The notes under the pieces were generated by a model. The model had not been told where the DNA came from and ran no database searches. It saw only the letters and a list, made by a program, of their open reading frames with translations. This document shows, one piece after another, positions 42,001-49,811 of a DNA stretch of 64,000 nucleotides (the first letter of the stretch is position 1; each line of letters opens with the position of its first letter). Source of the DNA: Nemesobacter sp965249045 (GTDB taxonomy: Bacteria; Desulfobacterota_D; UBA1144; Nemesobacterales; Nemesobacteraceae); the NCBI GenBank assembly GCA_965249045.1, contig OZ252213.1, forward strand, positions 1,798,001 to 1,862,000. The letters are read 5' to 3'. Made by a program: the position numbers and the translations under genes.

Positions 42001-42275
42001 CCGCCTATTGTGGGCAGAAGAGCATCGGGTTTTTCCTTCTCTATTATTTTTTCCAGTATTTCGGGAACGAGTGGTTCCACGTAAGTCCTGTCGGCAAAAT
42101 CCGGGTCGGTCATTATGGTGGCCGGGTTGCTGTTTACCAAAACAACCCTGTAGCCTTCTTCTTTCAGTACCTTGCACGCCTGGGTACCCGAATAATCAAA
42201 CTCGCAGGCCTGTCCTATCACTATCGGACCGGAGCCGATAATCAGTATGGTTTTTATGTCTGTTCGCTTGGGCAT
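39087..42275 (-). CDS. carB: Carbamoyl-phosphate synthase, large subunit
   Basis: Synthesises carbamoyl phosphate for arginine and pyrimidines. 1062 residues, the normal length, in two ATP-grasp halves: first [54 protein letters not shown]; second [50 protein letters not shown]; then an MGS-like allosteric domain ([24 protein letters not shown]). ATG 42275 matches the family start; the frame continues to 42338 without homology. carA is not in the window. Confidence 0.97.
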   Translation of the reverse strand: [1062 protein letters not shown]

Positions 42276-42450
42276 AGAACGGAAAAGATTGGCAATAAGT
42301 TGCAAATATATACTTAATAACGCACTGACAGGCAACATGAAAAATCCCCGCTTCCCGCGTGGGAATCTGCGTCATTGCCTTTCTAACAGTACCAGCAACA
42401 ACATGTGCGCTATGTTCTCTGTATATATCCTCTATATGTATACTGTATCC

Positions 42451-43059
42451 ATGAATGATGAACTGTCCCAACACAAAATCGAACTACTCGACGGCCAAGA
42501 ACCGTTTCGCAGTCTAGGAATCAGACATCCATTGCGGTTGATTGACTACTGGAGATGGTCAGGTTCTGAGTTAATGAACAATACCACCCGTGGGATTCTG
42601 GCAGAGTTTCTCGTAGCAGCGGCACTAGGCCTCCACAAAGAACCAAGGGAAGAGTGGAAAGAGTATGATCTCTGCACAAAATCTGGCACCACCATTGAAG
42701 TCAAAAGCTCCGCATACGTGCAATCATGGAAACAACTAAAACCCTCCGTCATCCAATTTGGGATTGCCCCTCACCGAAGATGGACCCTAGAAACCGAACA
42801 GTACAGCTACAGCAAAACCGCTGGACGTTGGGCAGACCTTTACATATTCTGCGTCTTTACGAGCAAGGAACCACCATTTGACACGCTTAACACACGCTCT
42901 TGGGAATTTTACATCCTTCCCACCGAAGTACTTAACCGGGAAGTCCCCGAACAAAAAAGCATTCGACTGAATTCCCTCAAAAAACTCAAACCTTTCGAGT
43001 GTCAGTACGCTGACCTAAAAAAAACCATTGAGAATATAGAACGTGCTATTAGGAGATAA
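42451..43059 (+). CDS. PD-(D/E)XK nuclease-like protein, 202 aa
   Basis: Start ATG 42451 (MNDELSQHKIEL); the frame is open from 42247 but the added part is not protein-like. Residues fit a PD-(D/E)XK fold: Glu52 in LAEFLVAAALG, Asp73 in WKEYDLCTKSGT, and Glu83-Val-Lys85 in TIEVKSSAYVQSW. The fold includes restriction and repair enzymes, and this short protein with a Trp/Tyr-rich C-terminal half resembles stand-alone restriction-like nucleases. Neighbouring codons are AT-richer than carB. The next gene, also nuclease-like, follows after 163 bases. No cognate methyltransferase is visible. The assignment is by motif only. Confidence 0.65.
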   Translation: MNDELSQHKIELLDGQEPFRSLGIRHPLRLIDYWRWSGSELMNNTTRGILAEFLVAAALGLHKEPREEWKEYDLCTKSGTTIEVKSSAYVQSWKQLKPSVIQFGIAPHRRWTLETEQYSYSKTAGRWADLYIFCVFTSKEPPFDTLNTRSWEFYILPTEVLNREVPEQKSIRLNSLKKLKPFECQYADLKKTIENIERAIRR

Positions 43060-43180
43060 CTATGACAACCCATTATAAGCTCTTAAACCGGTCGTGAATA
43101 TACTTTTGCAGACATAAATGCTTCCTTAGAATCCTGAGTAGATCGTTAGACCTATATAATTCCAATCATTACACATCTTT

Positions 43181-43209
43181 TTGAAAAAAAGACATACGTA
43201 CTGTACATT
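43181..43209 (+). promoter_or_regulatory. Candidate promoter of the second nuclease-like gene
   Basis: TTGAAA (43181-43186), 17-base spacer, TACATT (43204-43209), 13 bases before ATG 43223; a transcript from here would be almost leaderless, in agreement with the lack of an SD. Confidence 0.5.
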
Positions 43210-43222
43210 ATTAATTTAAGTC

Positions 43223-44575
43223 ATGAGTAATTTCCCTGAATATCTTGAGCGTGGTGAAAGAGCACGTCTTTTTCCAGTTTTGGCGGATACTTCAAAAGAA
43301 GGACGTAGCACGGCAATCCTATTATCGTGCTTGGTCCATGTTCGTGAATTCGGTCAATCCATGCTGGGCTCGGTTAATCAGAAGATTGGAAAACTCGCAA
43401 ATCTCAAATCATACACTGAGGTCACATTCAACGGAAAAACTCAACGGCCGGATGGTCTGATTGTTCTAAGAGTAGGCAGGCGCGAATGGAGAGCTCTCAT
43501 TGAAACAAAGGTCGGAAACGCCAAGTTGGATCAAGAGCAAATTTCTGACTACATGGAGCTTGCCAAAGAACACAATATTGATGCCGTAATCACTATCTCA
43601 AACCAATTCACATCGCGACCGGACCATCACCCGATCAATCTACCCACAAAAACACGTTCCAAGGTAGGAATCTATCATTGGTCATGGATGTATATAATCA
43701 CGCAAGCCGACTTGCTGATCTCCAACAAAAGCATTGAAGATGAAGATCAGCATTTCATCTTAACCGAGATGGTACGGTTTCTTACACACTCAAGTACGGG
43801 AGTAAAAAGCTTTGACCGAATGCCCCCTGCTTGGACCGATGTTGTGCAAAAAGTTGCAGATGGTGCTCCGCTCCAAGCAAGAAGCGAAGAAATACAAGAT
43901 GTTGTAGCCGCTTGGCATCAAGAGGTTCGGGATATTAGTCTAATGTTGAGCCGACAAGTTAATGTGAAAGTCGAAGTCAAGTTGTCACGTTCTCACGCAT
44001 TGGATCCAGCAACTCGCGTAAAGGAAGATATCGCCAAGCTTGTCAAAAACCATACACTCTCTGCTAAATTGGAAGTACAGAATGCCGCTGCATCAATTGA
44101 CGTAGTCGTAGACATAAAGAGACGAACTATAAGCGCATCAATGATGCTAGTGGCACCCAGCAACAGAAAAACTACTGCTTCCCGTCTCCGTTGGTTGCTA
44201 CAACAACTACAGAAATCCTCAGAAACGGATATCCACATAAAACTACATTGGCCCGGGCGTAAAGCTCACACACAACACACTTTAAAGGAATTAAAAGAGA
44301 ATTCAAAAATTGCTTGGGAGAACACCAAAGACCGACATGTTGTTAGATTTGAGATCTGTATGATTCGTCAGTTGACCAAACGTTTCGGGCAACGAAAGAA
44401 TTTTATAAATGAGTTGGAAAATTTAGTCTCCAGTTTTTACGAAGCTGTTGGTCAACGTCTGCGTGCTTACCAATCTCCAGCTCCCAAGGTTCGTGAGGAC
44501 CGAGTTGATCCAGGAAGTGTTACCCCTGAGGGACTACAGCGTACAGTTAAAGGAGAAAAATCCGAACATATATAA
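43223..44575 (+). CDS. PD-(D/E)XK nuclease-like protein, 450 aa
   Basis: N-terminal nuclease signature: Asp77 in QRPDGLIVLR and Glu94-Thr-Lys96 in ALIETKVGNAKLDQEQISDYMELAKEHNIDAV, with a conserved-looking Gln in the following helix, as in VRR/DUF-type endonuclease folds. Residues about 240-450 form a distinct second part, rich in basic residues (LKLSRSHALDPATR, WLLQQLQKSS, HWPGRKAHTQHT), that could bind nucleic acid. No signal peptide or helicase motif. I do not recognise a named family. It is accompanied by the smaller nuclease-like gene upstream and stands between carB and thiC. It may be a two-gene defence module; this is inference. Confidence 0.62.
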   Translation: MSNFPEYLERGERARLFPVLADTSKEGRSTAILLSCLVHVREFGQSMLGSVNQKIGKLANLKSYTEVTFNGKTQRPDGLIVLRVGRREWRALIETKVGNAKLDQEQISDYMELAKEHNIDAVITISNQFTSRPDHHPINLPTKTRSKVGIYHWSWMYIITQADLLISNKSIEDEDQHFILTEMVRFLTHSSTGVKSFDRMPPAWTDVVQKVADGAPLQARSEEIQDVVAAWHQEVRDISLMLSRQVNVKVEVKLSRSHALDPATRVKEDIAKLVKNHTLSAKLEVQNAAASIDVVVDIKRRTISASMMLVAPSNRKTTASRLRWLLQQLQKSSETDIHIKLHWPGRKAHTQHTLKELKENSKIAWENTKDRHVVRFEICMIRQLTKRFGQRKNFINELENLVSSFYEAVGQRLRAYQSPAPKVREDRVDPGSVTPEGLQRTVKGEKSEHI

Positions 44576-44617
44576 TTTTGGCACTTAAAACCAGAAGGAA
44601 ATCTAAAAAAAAATTAT

Positions 44618-46498
44618 CTAATCCGGACGCTCAACATATATCTCTTTCCCCTTCTCCACAAATTCCCTCGCCTTGGAATCAAGCCCCTTTTGAACGGCGT
44701 CCATCTCCGAAAGGCCCTGCTCTCTTGCGTAATCTCTTATGTCCTGAGTGATTTTCATTGAGCAGAATTTCGGACCGCACATGGAGCAGAAATGCGCAAC
44801 CTTCGCTCCTTCGGCGGGGAGAGTCTCGTCATGAAAACCACGGGCGGTATCCGGGTCAAGAGAAAGATTGAACTGATCATTCCACCGGAATTCAAACCTC
44901 GCCTTGCTGAGCACATTGTCGCGAAGCTGCGCGGTAGGATGACCCTTCGCGAGATTCGCCGCGTGCGCGGCGATCTTGTAGGTTATAACTCCGTCCTTTA
45001 CATCCTTTTTGTTGGGAAGACCGAGATGCTCCTTCGGGGTAACGTAACAAAGCATCGCGGTTCCGTACCAACCTATCATCGCCGCCCCTATGGCGGAAGT
45101 TATGTGGTCATAACCGGGCGCTATATCGGTCGTAAGGGGACCCAGAGTATAAAAAGGAGCTTCTCCGCATATCTCAAGCTGCTTGGTCACGTTTTCCCGT
45201 ATCATATGCATCGGGATGTGCCCCGGACCTTCTATCATGACCTGAACATCATGCTTCCAGGCTATCTGCGTTAACTCCCCAAGGGTATCGAGTTCGGCAA
45301 ACTGCGCCGCGTCGTTTGCGTCCGCTATCGAACCCGGCCGGAGGCCGTCACCCAGAGAAAACGCTATGTCGTAAACCTTCATTATCTCGCAGATCTCTTC
45401 AAATTCCGTGTAGAGAAAACTTTCCTTGTGATGCGCAAGACACCACTTCGCCATTATTGACCCGCCCCTTGAGACTATCCCAGTAGCCCTGTTGGCGGTA
45501 AGCGGAATGTAACGAAGGAGCACTCCCGCGTGTATCGTGAAGTAGTCGACCCCCTGCTCCGCCTGCTCTATAAGGGTATCTCTGTAAATCCCCCAAGTAA
45601 GCTCCTCCGGCTTTCCATTAACCTTTTCAAGTGCCTGGTATATGGGAACGGTTCCAACGGGAACCGGGCAATTCCTTATTATCCACTCCCTGGTTTCGTG
45701 AATGTTGTCTCCGGTCGATAGATCCATTATGGTATCTGCTCCCCACCTGCACGCCCATACCGCTTTTTCGACTTCTTCCTCAATGCTTGAAGTAACGGCG
45801 GAGTTTCCGATATTCGCGTTTATTTTCACGAGGAAGTTCCGCCCAATTATCATGGGCTCGCTCTCAGGGTGGTTTATGTTGTTCGGAATTATGGCGCGTC
45901 CCGCGGCAACTTCTTCCCTCACGAACTCGGGGGTTATGTGTCCGGTCTGGATACGGGCATCGAAATCGACTCCCTCGTGGTAAGCCCCAAGCTGCCCGTA
46001 GACCTCTCCTAGCTCATCGATTCTCTGGTTTTCCCTGATGGCGATGTATTCCATCTCGGGCGTTATGATCCCATTTTTCGCGTAGTGCATCTGGGTTACG
46101 TTTCGAGAGGGAGCGGCGCAAAGTGGTTTTCTTATGTTCCCGAAAGTTATCCCGTTTGCTCTTTCAAGTCTTCTTCTGGCGAATTCCGAGGAGAAATCGG
46201 ACAGTTCCGAAACGTCTCCCCTTCCCTTTATCCACTTTTCACGAAGCGGCGGAAGACCCTTGTGAACGTCGATATCGACATCGGGGTCGGTATAGGGACC
46301 GCTTGTGTCGTAAAGGGTTATCCTGAACTTGTCCGCGCCGGGGGCATCCGAGAGAAAATCATCGGTCTCCACCTCCCTCATGGCCACCTTTATGTCGTGG
46401 AGTTTTCCGTCAACGTATATCTTCTTTGAGTTCGGAAAAGAATCTCTCGTTATTGCGGATTCGGTGGGTATTTTCTCTTTTTTTCGAGAAGAACTCAT
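44618..46498 (-). CDS. thiC: Phosphomethylpyrimidine synthase ThiC
   Basis: Radical SAM enzyme that rearranges aminoimidazole ribotide to HMP-phosphate for thiamine. 626 residues. Seen: VTQMHYAKNGIITPEMEYIA, TMVDLSTGDNIH-type segment (TIMDLSTGDNIHETREW), GTVPIYQALEKVNG, EGPGHIPMHMIREN and the C-terminal cluster motif CSMCGPKFCSM. No TPP riboswitch is evident in the 110 bases upstream (no CTGAGA core). It is single, downstream of the sugar-dehydrogenase-like gene. Confidence 0.97.
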   Translation of the reverse strand: MSSSRKKEKIPTESAITRDSFPNSKKIYVDGKLHDIKVAMREVETDDFLSDAPGADKFRITLYDTSGPYTDPDVDIDVHKGLPPLREKWIKGRGDVSELSDFSSEFARRRLERANGITFGNIRKPLCAAPSRNVTQMHYAKNGIITPEMEYIAIRENQRIDELGEVYGQLGAYHEGVDFDARIQTGHITPEFVREEVAAGRAIIPNNINHPESEPMIIGRNFLVKINANIGNSAVTSSIEEEVEKAVWACRWGADTIMDLSTGDNIHETREWIIRNCPVPVGTVPIYQALEKVNGKPEELTWGIYRDTLIEQAEQGVDYFTIHAGVLLRYIPLTANRATGIVSRGGSIMAKWCLAHHKESFLYTEFEEICEIMKVYDIAFSLGDGLRPGSIADANDAAQFAELDTLGELTQIAWKHDVQVMIEGPGHIPMHMIRENVTKQLEICGEAPFYTLGPLTTDIAPGYDHITSAIGAAMIGWYGTAMLCYVTPKEHLGLPNKKDVKDGVITYKIAAHAANLAKGHPTAQLRDNVLSKARFEFRWNDQFNLSLDPDTARGFHDETLPAEGAKVAHFCSMCGPKFCSMKITQDIRDYAREQGLSEMDAVQKGLDSKAREFVEKGKEIYVERPD

Positions 46499-46608
46499 GA
46501 GTAAAGGCCCCTTGGCAAAAACACTTCGGACATTATTAGTTTAGGGGATTATAAGCCCCTTTACAAATAATCCAGATAACAAAATGCTCCAGCGATGCAG
46601 CGGCAATG

Positions 46609-48018
46609 TCAGCGGGAAATCCTGTAAATAGCACCCTTGCGGTCATCGGACACAAGCAACGCCCCATCGGGGGCGACGAGAACGTCAACGGGCCTTCCCC
46701 ACGCGGTTCCGTCGCTTTTAAGCCATCCTTGCGCAAACACTTGGTAGGAAACCTCTTTCCCCGGCTTGGGACACGCCAATGTTACCCTGTATCCTATGGG
46801 TGTGCTCCTGTTCCACGAACCATGCTCGGCAATGAAAATGCTGTTTTTGTAAGGCGCGGGAAACATTGAACCCGTGTAAAACCGCATCCCTAAAGCCGCG
46901 ACATGGGCGGAAAGTTCCAGTTCGGGAGGAGTAAATTCGCTGCAGGCGCGCATTGAACCGAAGCCTGGATCTGAAACATCCGTTCCATGGCAATACGGAA
47001 AACCGAAATGAAGTCCGGCACTGCCAGCGCGGTTAAGTTCGTCCGGAGGGCTGTTATCAGTAATTCGCTGGTCGTTACTGATGTTGTCTCTTCCGTTATC
47101 GGTAAACCAGAGTTCACCCGACCCCGGATGCCAGTCAAACCCCACGGTGTTTCGCACTCCGTGCGCGAAAACCTCAAGACTTGATCCGTCGGGGCTCATT
47201 CTCAGGATCGCAGCGTACCGTTCGTCACTTTCTTTGCAGACATTGCACGGCGCTCCGACAGGAACGTAGAGCTTTCCGTCCGGTCCGAACCGCAGGAACT
47301 TCCACCAATGCGAAGCACCTCCCGGAAGCATGTCAATTACGACCGCGGGGGCAGGAGGGGACGAAAGCCTGCTCTCGATTTCGTCATAGCGAACAATCCT
47401 GTTGCGTTCGGCGACATAAAGATCTCCGTCCCGAAATGCCACGCCGTTTGGAACATTAAGATTGTCCGCGATTACCCGGACGGTCTCGGCGTAATTATCG
47501 CCGTCTGTATCGCTGAGGGCGTATACGGTTCCGAGACTTCTCGTACCGACAAACAAAGTGCCATTAGTTCCTAGAGCAAGTGAACGAGCGCCAGAAATCT
47601 GATTTGAATAAAATGAGATGGAAAACCCTTCGGGAATAGATATCTCATATGACTGCTGGGATATCGGGTCCGTAAGTGTTTTCGGATCGAGCACAAGCGA
47701 AGGGCAATCCGGTGGTGGTGGCGGCGGTGGTGGTGGTGGTGGCGGCGGTGGTGGTGGTGGTGGCGGTGGTGGCGGTGGTGGTGGCGGTGGTGGCGGTGGT
47801 GGAGGAGGTGGTGGCGGTGGTGGCGGCGGTGGCGGCGGTGGCGGCGGCGGTGGTGGCGGCGGCGGTGGCGGTGGTGGTTCCGAAAGAACTTCCACAGGCA
47901 TAGGGCCGGCAGGATCTTCTAAAGACATGTTCAGAACGATTTCGTCCCCGCCGCCACAGCCGGACGAAAGAAGACATAAAAGCACTGGAATCAGTAGTTT
48001 GAAAAGCTTGTGCGTCAT
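46609..48018 (-). CDS. Sorbosone/glucose-dehydrogenase-like propeller lipoprotein with 56-proline tract
   Basis: A lipoprotein (PVLLCLLSSGCGGGDE; lipobox SSGC). After about 45 residues comes an uninterrupted run of 56 prolines (see the repeat entry), then a six-bladed propeller of the glucose/sorbosone dehydrogenase type: ISGARSLALGTNGTLFVGTRS, NVPNGVAFRDGDLYVAERNRIVRY, WWKFLRFGPDGKLYVPVGAPCNVC, GVRNTVGFDWHPGSGELWFTDNGRD, SIFIAEHGSWNRS, RPVDVLVAPDGALLVSDD. Such enzymes use PQQ in the periplasm; whether this one does is inference. The proline run is likely a rod that holds the propeller away from the membrane. ATG 48018 is chosen because the signal peptide begins there. Confidence 0.88.
   Translation of the reverse strand: MTHKLFKLLIPVLLCLLSSGCGGGDEIVLNMSLEDPAGPMPVEVLSEPPPPPPPPPPPPPPPPPPPPPPPPPPPPPPPPPPPPPPPPPPPPPPPPPPPPPPPPDCPSLVLDPKTLTDPISQQSYEISIPEGFSISFYSNQISGARSLALGTNGTLFVGTRSLGTVYALSDTDGDNYAETVRVIADNLNVPNGVAFRDGDLYVAERNRIVRYDEIESRLSSPPAPAVVIDMLPGGASHWWKFLRFGPDGKLYVPVGAPCNVCKESDERYAAILRMSPDGSSLEVFAHGVRNTVGFDWHPGSGELWFTDNGRDNISNDQRITDNSPPDELNRAGSAGLHFGFPYCHGTDVSDPGFGSMRACSEFTPPELELSAHVAALGMRFYTGSMFPAPYKNSIFIAEHGSWNRSTPIGYRVTLACPKPGKEVSYQVFAQGWLKSDGTAWGRPVDVLVAPDGALLVSDDRKGAIYRISR
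47710..47877 (-). repeat. 168-bp triplet tract encoding 56 prolines
   Basis: On the plus strand the region reads only TGG and CGG triplets with a few AGG, i.e. CCA, CCG and CCT in the minus-strand gene, without interruption from 47710 to 47877. The irregular mixture of codons shows it is not a simple perfect microsatellite. Length changes in units of three would keep the frame. Confidence 0.95.
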
Positions 48019-48182
48019 AACTTCCCTAGTATAAAAACACTCATAGACCCGGCGAATGTCAAACGGAATATGTTCGCACGGAAACACAACAAGACCGAAA
48101 ACTCTTCCTTGCCGCGCGGTTCACTAAATCGAGCGCTCGGGTAAAGTTATTATTCATTTTTCGCAAACAAGAGGTCCGGTTC

Positions 48183-49190
48183 ATGTCTTCTCTTATTCTT
48201 GGTATTGAAACATCATGCGATGAAACTTCCGCGGCGGTGGTCAAAGACGGAAACCAGATGCTCTCAAACGTGGTCTCCTCGCAGATTGACGTTCATAACT
48301 CTTTCGGTGGAGTCGTACCGGAAATAGCGTCACGCATGCACACGGAAATAATCCTGCAGGTAATCGATCAGGCTCTCGGGACCGCGGAAACTTCCGCCGG
48401 GGAAGTGGACGCCATAGCGGTAACCCAGGGACCGGGGCTCATAGGCTCCCTTATGGTCGGAATCTCAACTGCCAAGGCGCTTGCGTTTTCCCACGGAAAA
48501 CCCCTTGTGGGAGTAAACCACCTGGAAGCGCACATAGCCGTAGCGCATCTTGAAAACGAAATTGATTTTCCTTTTGTTGCCCTCATAGTTTCCGGAGGAC
48601 ACACGAACCTCTACATGGTAAGGGGATTTCTGGACTTCGAACTGCTCGGAAGCACAAGAGACGACGCCGCAGGAGAGGCTTTTGACAAGGGAGCAAAGGC
48701 GCTTGGGCTAGGATATCCAGGAGGAGTCGAAATAGACAGGCTCTCAAAAAACGGCAATCCCGACGCAATCAGTTTTCCAAGGCCCTTTAACAATGAGTCT
48801 TTTGATTTCAGTTTCAGCGGGCTTAAAACCGCTCTCTTAAACCACATAAAGAAAAATCCTGTTGAGAGCGAAGAGAATCTCTTTGACGTGTGCGCTGGGT
48901 TTCAGGAAGCCATAGTTGAAACCCTTGTTGACAAAACGCTCAACGCCGCGAGGAAAAACGGAGTGGGAAGCGTCGTTTTAGCAGGCGGGGTAGCATGCAA
49001 TTCAAGGCTAAGGCAGCTCAGCGAAGAGAGAATCAGAAGCGAGGGGATAAACGTTTTCATGCCATCGCCCACCCTTTGCACCGATAACGCGGCCATGATA
49101 GCTACGCTCGGTTACCACATGTACGCAGATAGCAGGATATCCACGCTTGACATATCGCCTTATTCGACTGCAAGACGCAGAGTCTCTTAA
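48183..49190 (+). CDS. tsaD: tRNA threonylcarbamoyladenosine synthase subunit TsaD
   Basis: Transfers the threonylcarbamoyl group to A37 of ANN-decoding tRNAs. 335 residues, ASKHA fold. Seen: LILGIETSCDETSAAVV, NSFGGVVPEIASRMH, the metal-binding NHLEAHIAVAHL (HxxxH), LIVSGGHTNLYMV, LGLGYPGGVEIDRLS and VLAGGVACNSRLR. SD GAGGT precedes the ATG. It is divergent from the propeller lipoprotein and is followed by an AT-rich gap. Confidence 0.97.
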   Translation: MSSLILGIETSCDETSAAVVKDGNQMLSNVVSSQIDVHNSFGGVVPEIASRMHTEIILQVIDQALGTAETSAGEVDAIAVTQGPGLIGSLMVGISTAKALAFSHGKPLVGVNHLEAHIAVAHLENEIDFPFVALIVSGGHTNLYMVRGFLDFELLGSTRDDAAGEAFDKGAKALGLGYPGGVEIDRLSKNGNPDAISFPRPFNNESFDFSFSGLKTALLNHIKKNPVESEENLFDVCAGFQEAIVETLVDKTLNAARKNGVGSVVLAGGVACNSRLRQLSEERIRSEGINVFMPSPTLCTDNAAMIATLGYHMYADSRISTLDISPYSTARRRVS

Positions 49191-49485
49191 GGCCGTTTTA
49201 GTAAAGTAAATATCCTTATATCCAAAATAGATTAATACTTTCCGAGTCTTCTCTACTAAACATCTCAAGATTTTTATTCAGAGCACCGTATGTCTCTCTA
49301 AAAGAAAGATATGCGCAACTTTTGACTGGCAGAGTTGCTTTTCAAGCAGAAATACAACATATATGATTCTTTTAGAGATAAAAACAACTTACCTATTGCA
49401 ATTAACCAAAAAGAAGCTAATATATTGTTATAATTTTTAAGAGCATCTTATTTGTTTACAGTATTGACTTGGAGAAAAGACTGAA

Positions 49486-49809
49486 ATGAGCAAAATACGT
49501 GATCAGATTAAAAGCCGCCGAAAAGAACTCGCCCTAAAGCAAAAAGATATGATGTTGCGCGTCGGCATGTCAAGACAGCAGTACCAGCGGCTGGAATCCA
49601 GAGGAAACCCACGCTTAGACACTCTTGAGCTTGTTGCCAAGGGGCTTAGGATGGAAGTTGTACTTATTCCGCAGGAAAAACTGCGCTTGGTTCGCGACAT
49701 ACTGGAAGGAAAAACCCATATAGGTTCAGGCGCTGAATTTGATTTCAGCCTTGCAGTGGAAAACGAAACGATTTCTGATAACCCTTGGAAAGGGCTGCTG
49801 GAGGAATAA
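49486..49809 (+). CDS. hipB: HipB-like XRE-family antitoxin/repressor
   Basis: 107 residues: helix-turn-helix 1-62 (IKSRRKELALKQKDMMLRVGMSRQQYQRLESRGNPRLDTLELVAKGL) and a C-terminal extension ending NPWKGLLEE. In HipBA systems HipB represses the operon and neutralises HipA. SD GGAGAAAAG precedes the ATG. The 295-base gap after tsaD is AT-rich with a TATAAT at 49429-49434 but no good -35, and holds no gene. The stop lies two bases before the HipA start. Confidence 0.88.
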   Translation: MSKIRDQIKSRRKELALKQKDMMLRVGMSRQQYQRLESRGNPRLDTLELVAKGLRMEVVLIPQEKLRLVRDILEGKTHIGSGAEFDFSLAVENETISDNPWKGLLEE

Positions 49810-49811
49810 TC

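Noticed and set aside
42276..42338. N-terminal extension of carB
   Set aside because: No homology before [14 protein letters not shown].
46543..46560. Possible terminator AGGGG-N8-CCCCT before thiC
   Set aside because: Stem of only five base pairs and no clear T-run.
46499..46608. TPP riboswitch before thiC
   Set aside because: Only about 110 bases are available and no conserved CTGAGA or partner stem is visible.
47618..48034. 138-codon plus-strand ORF with a very long polyglycine run
   Set aside because: It is the mirror image of the 56-proline tract of the minus-strand lipoprotein; no SD and no domain.
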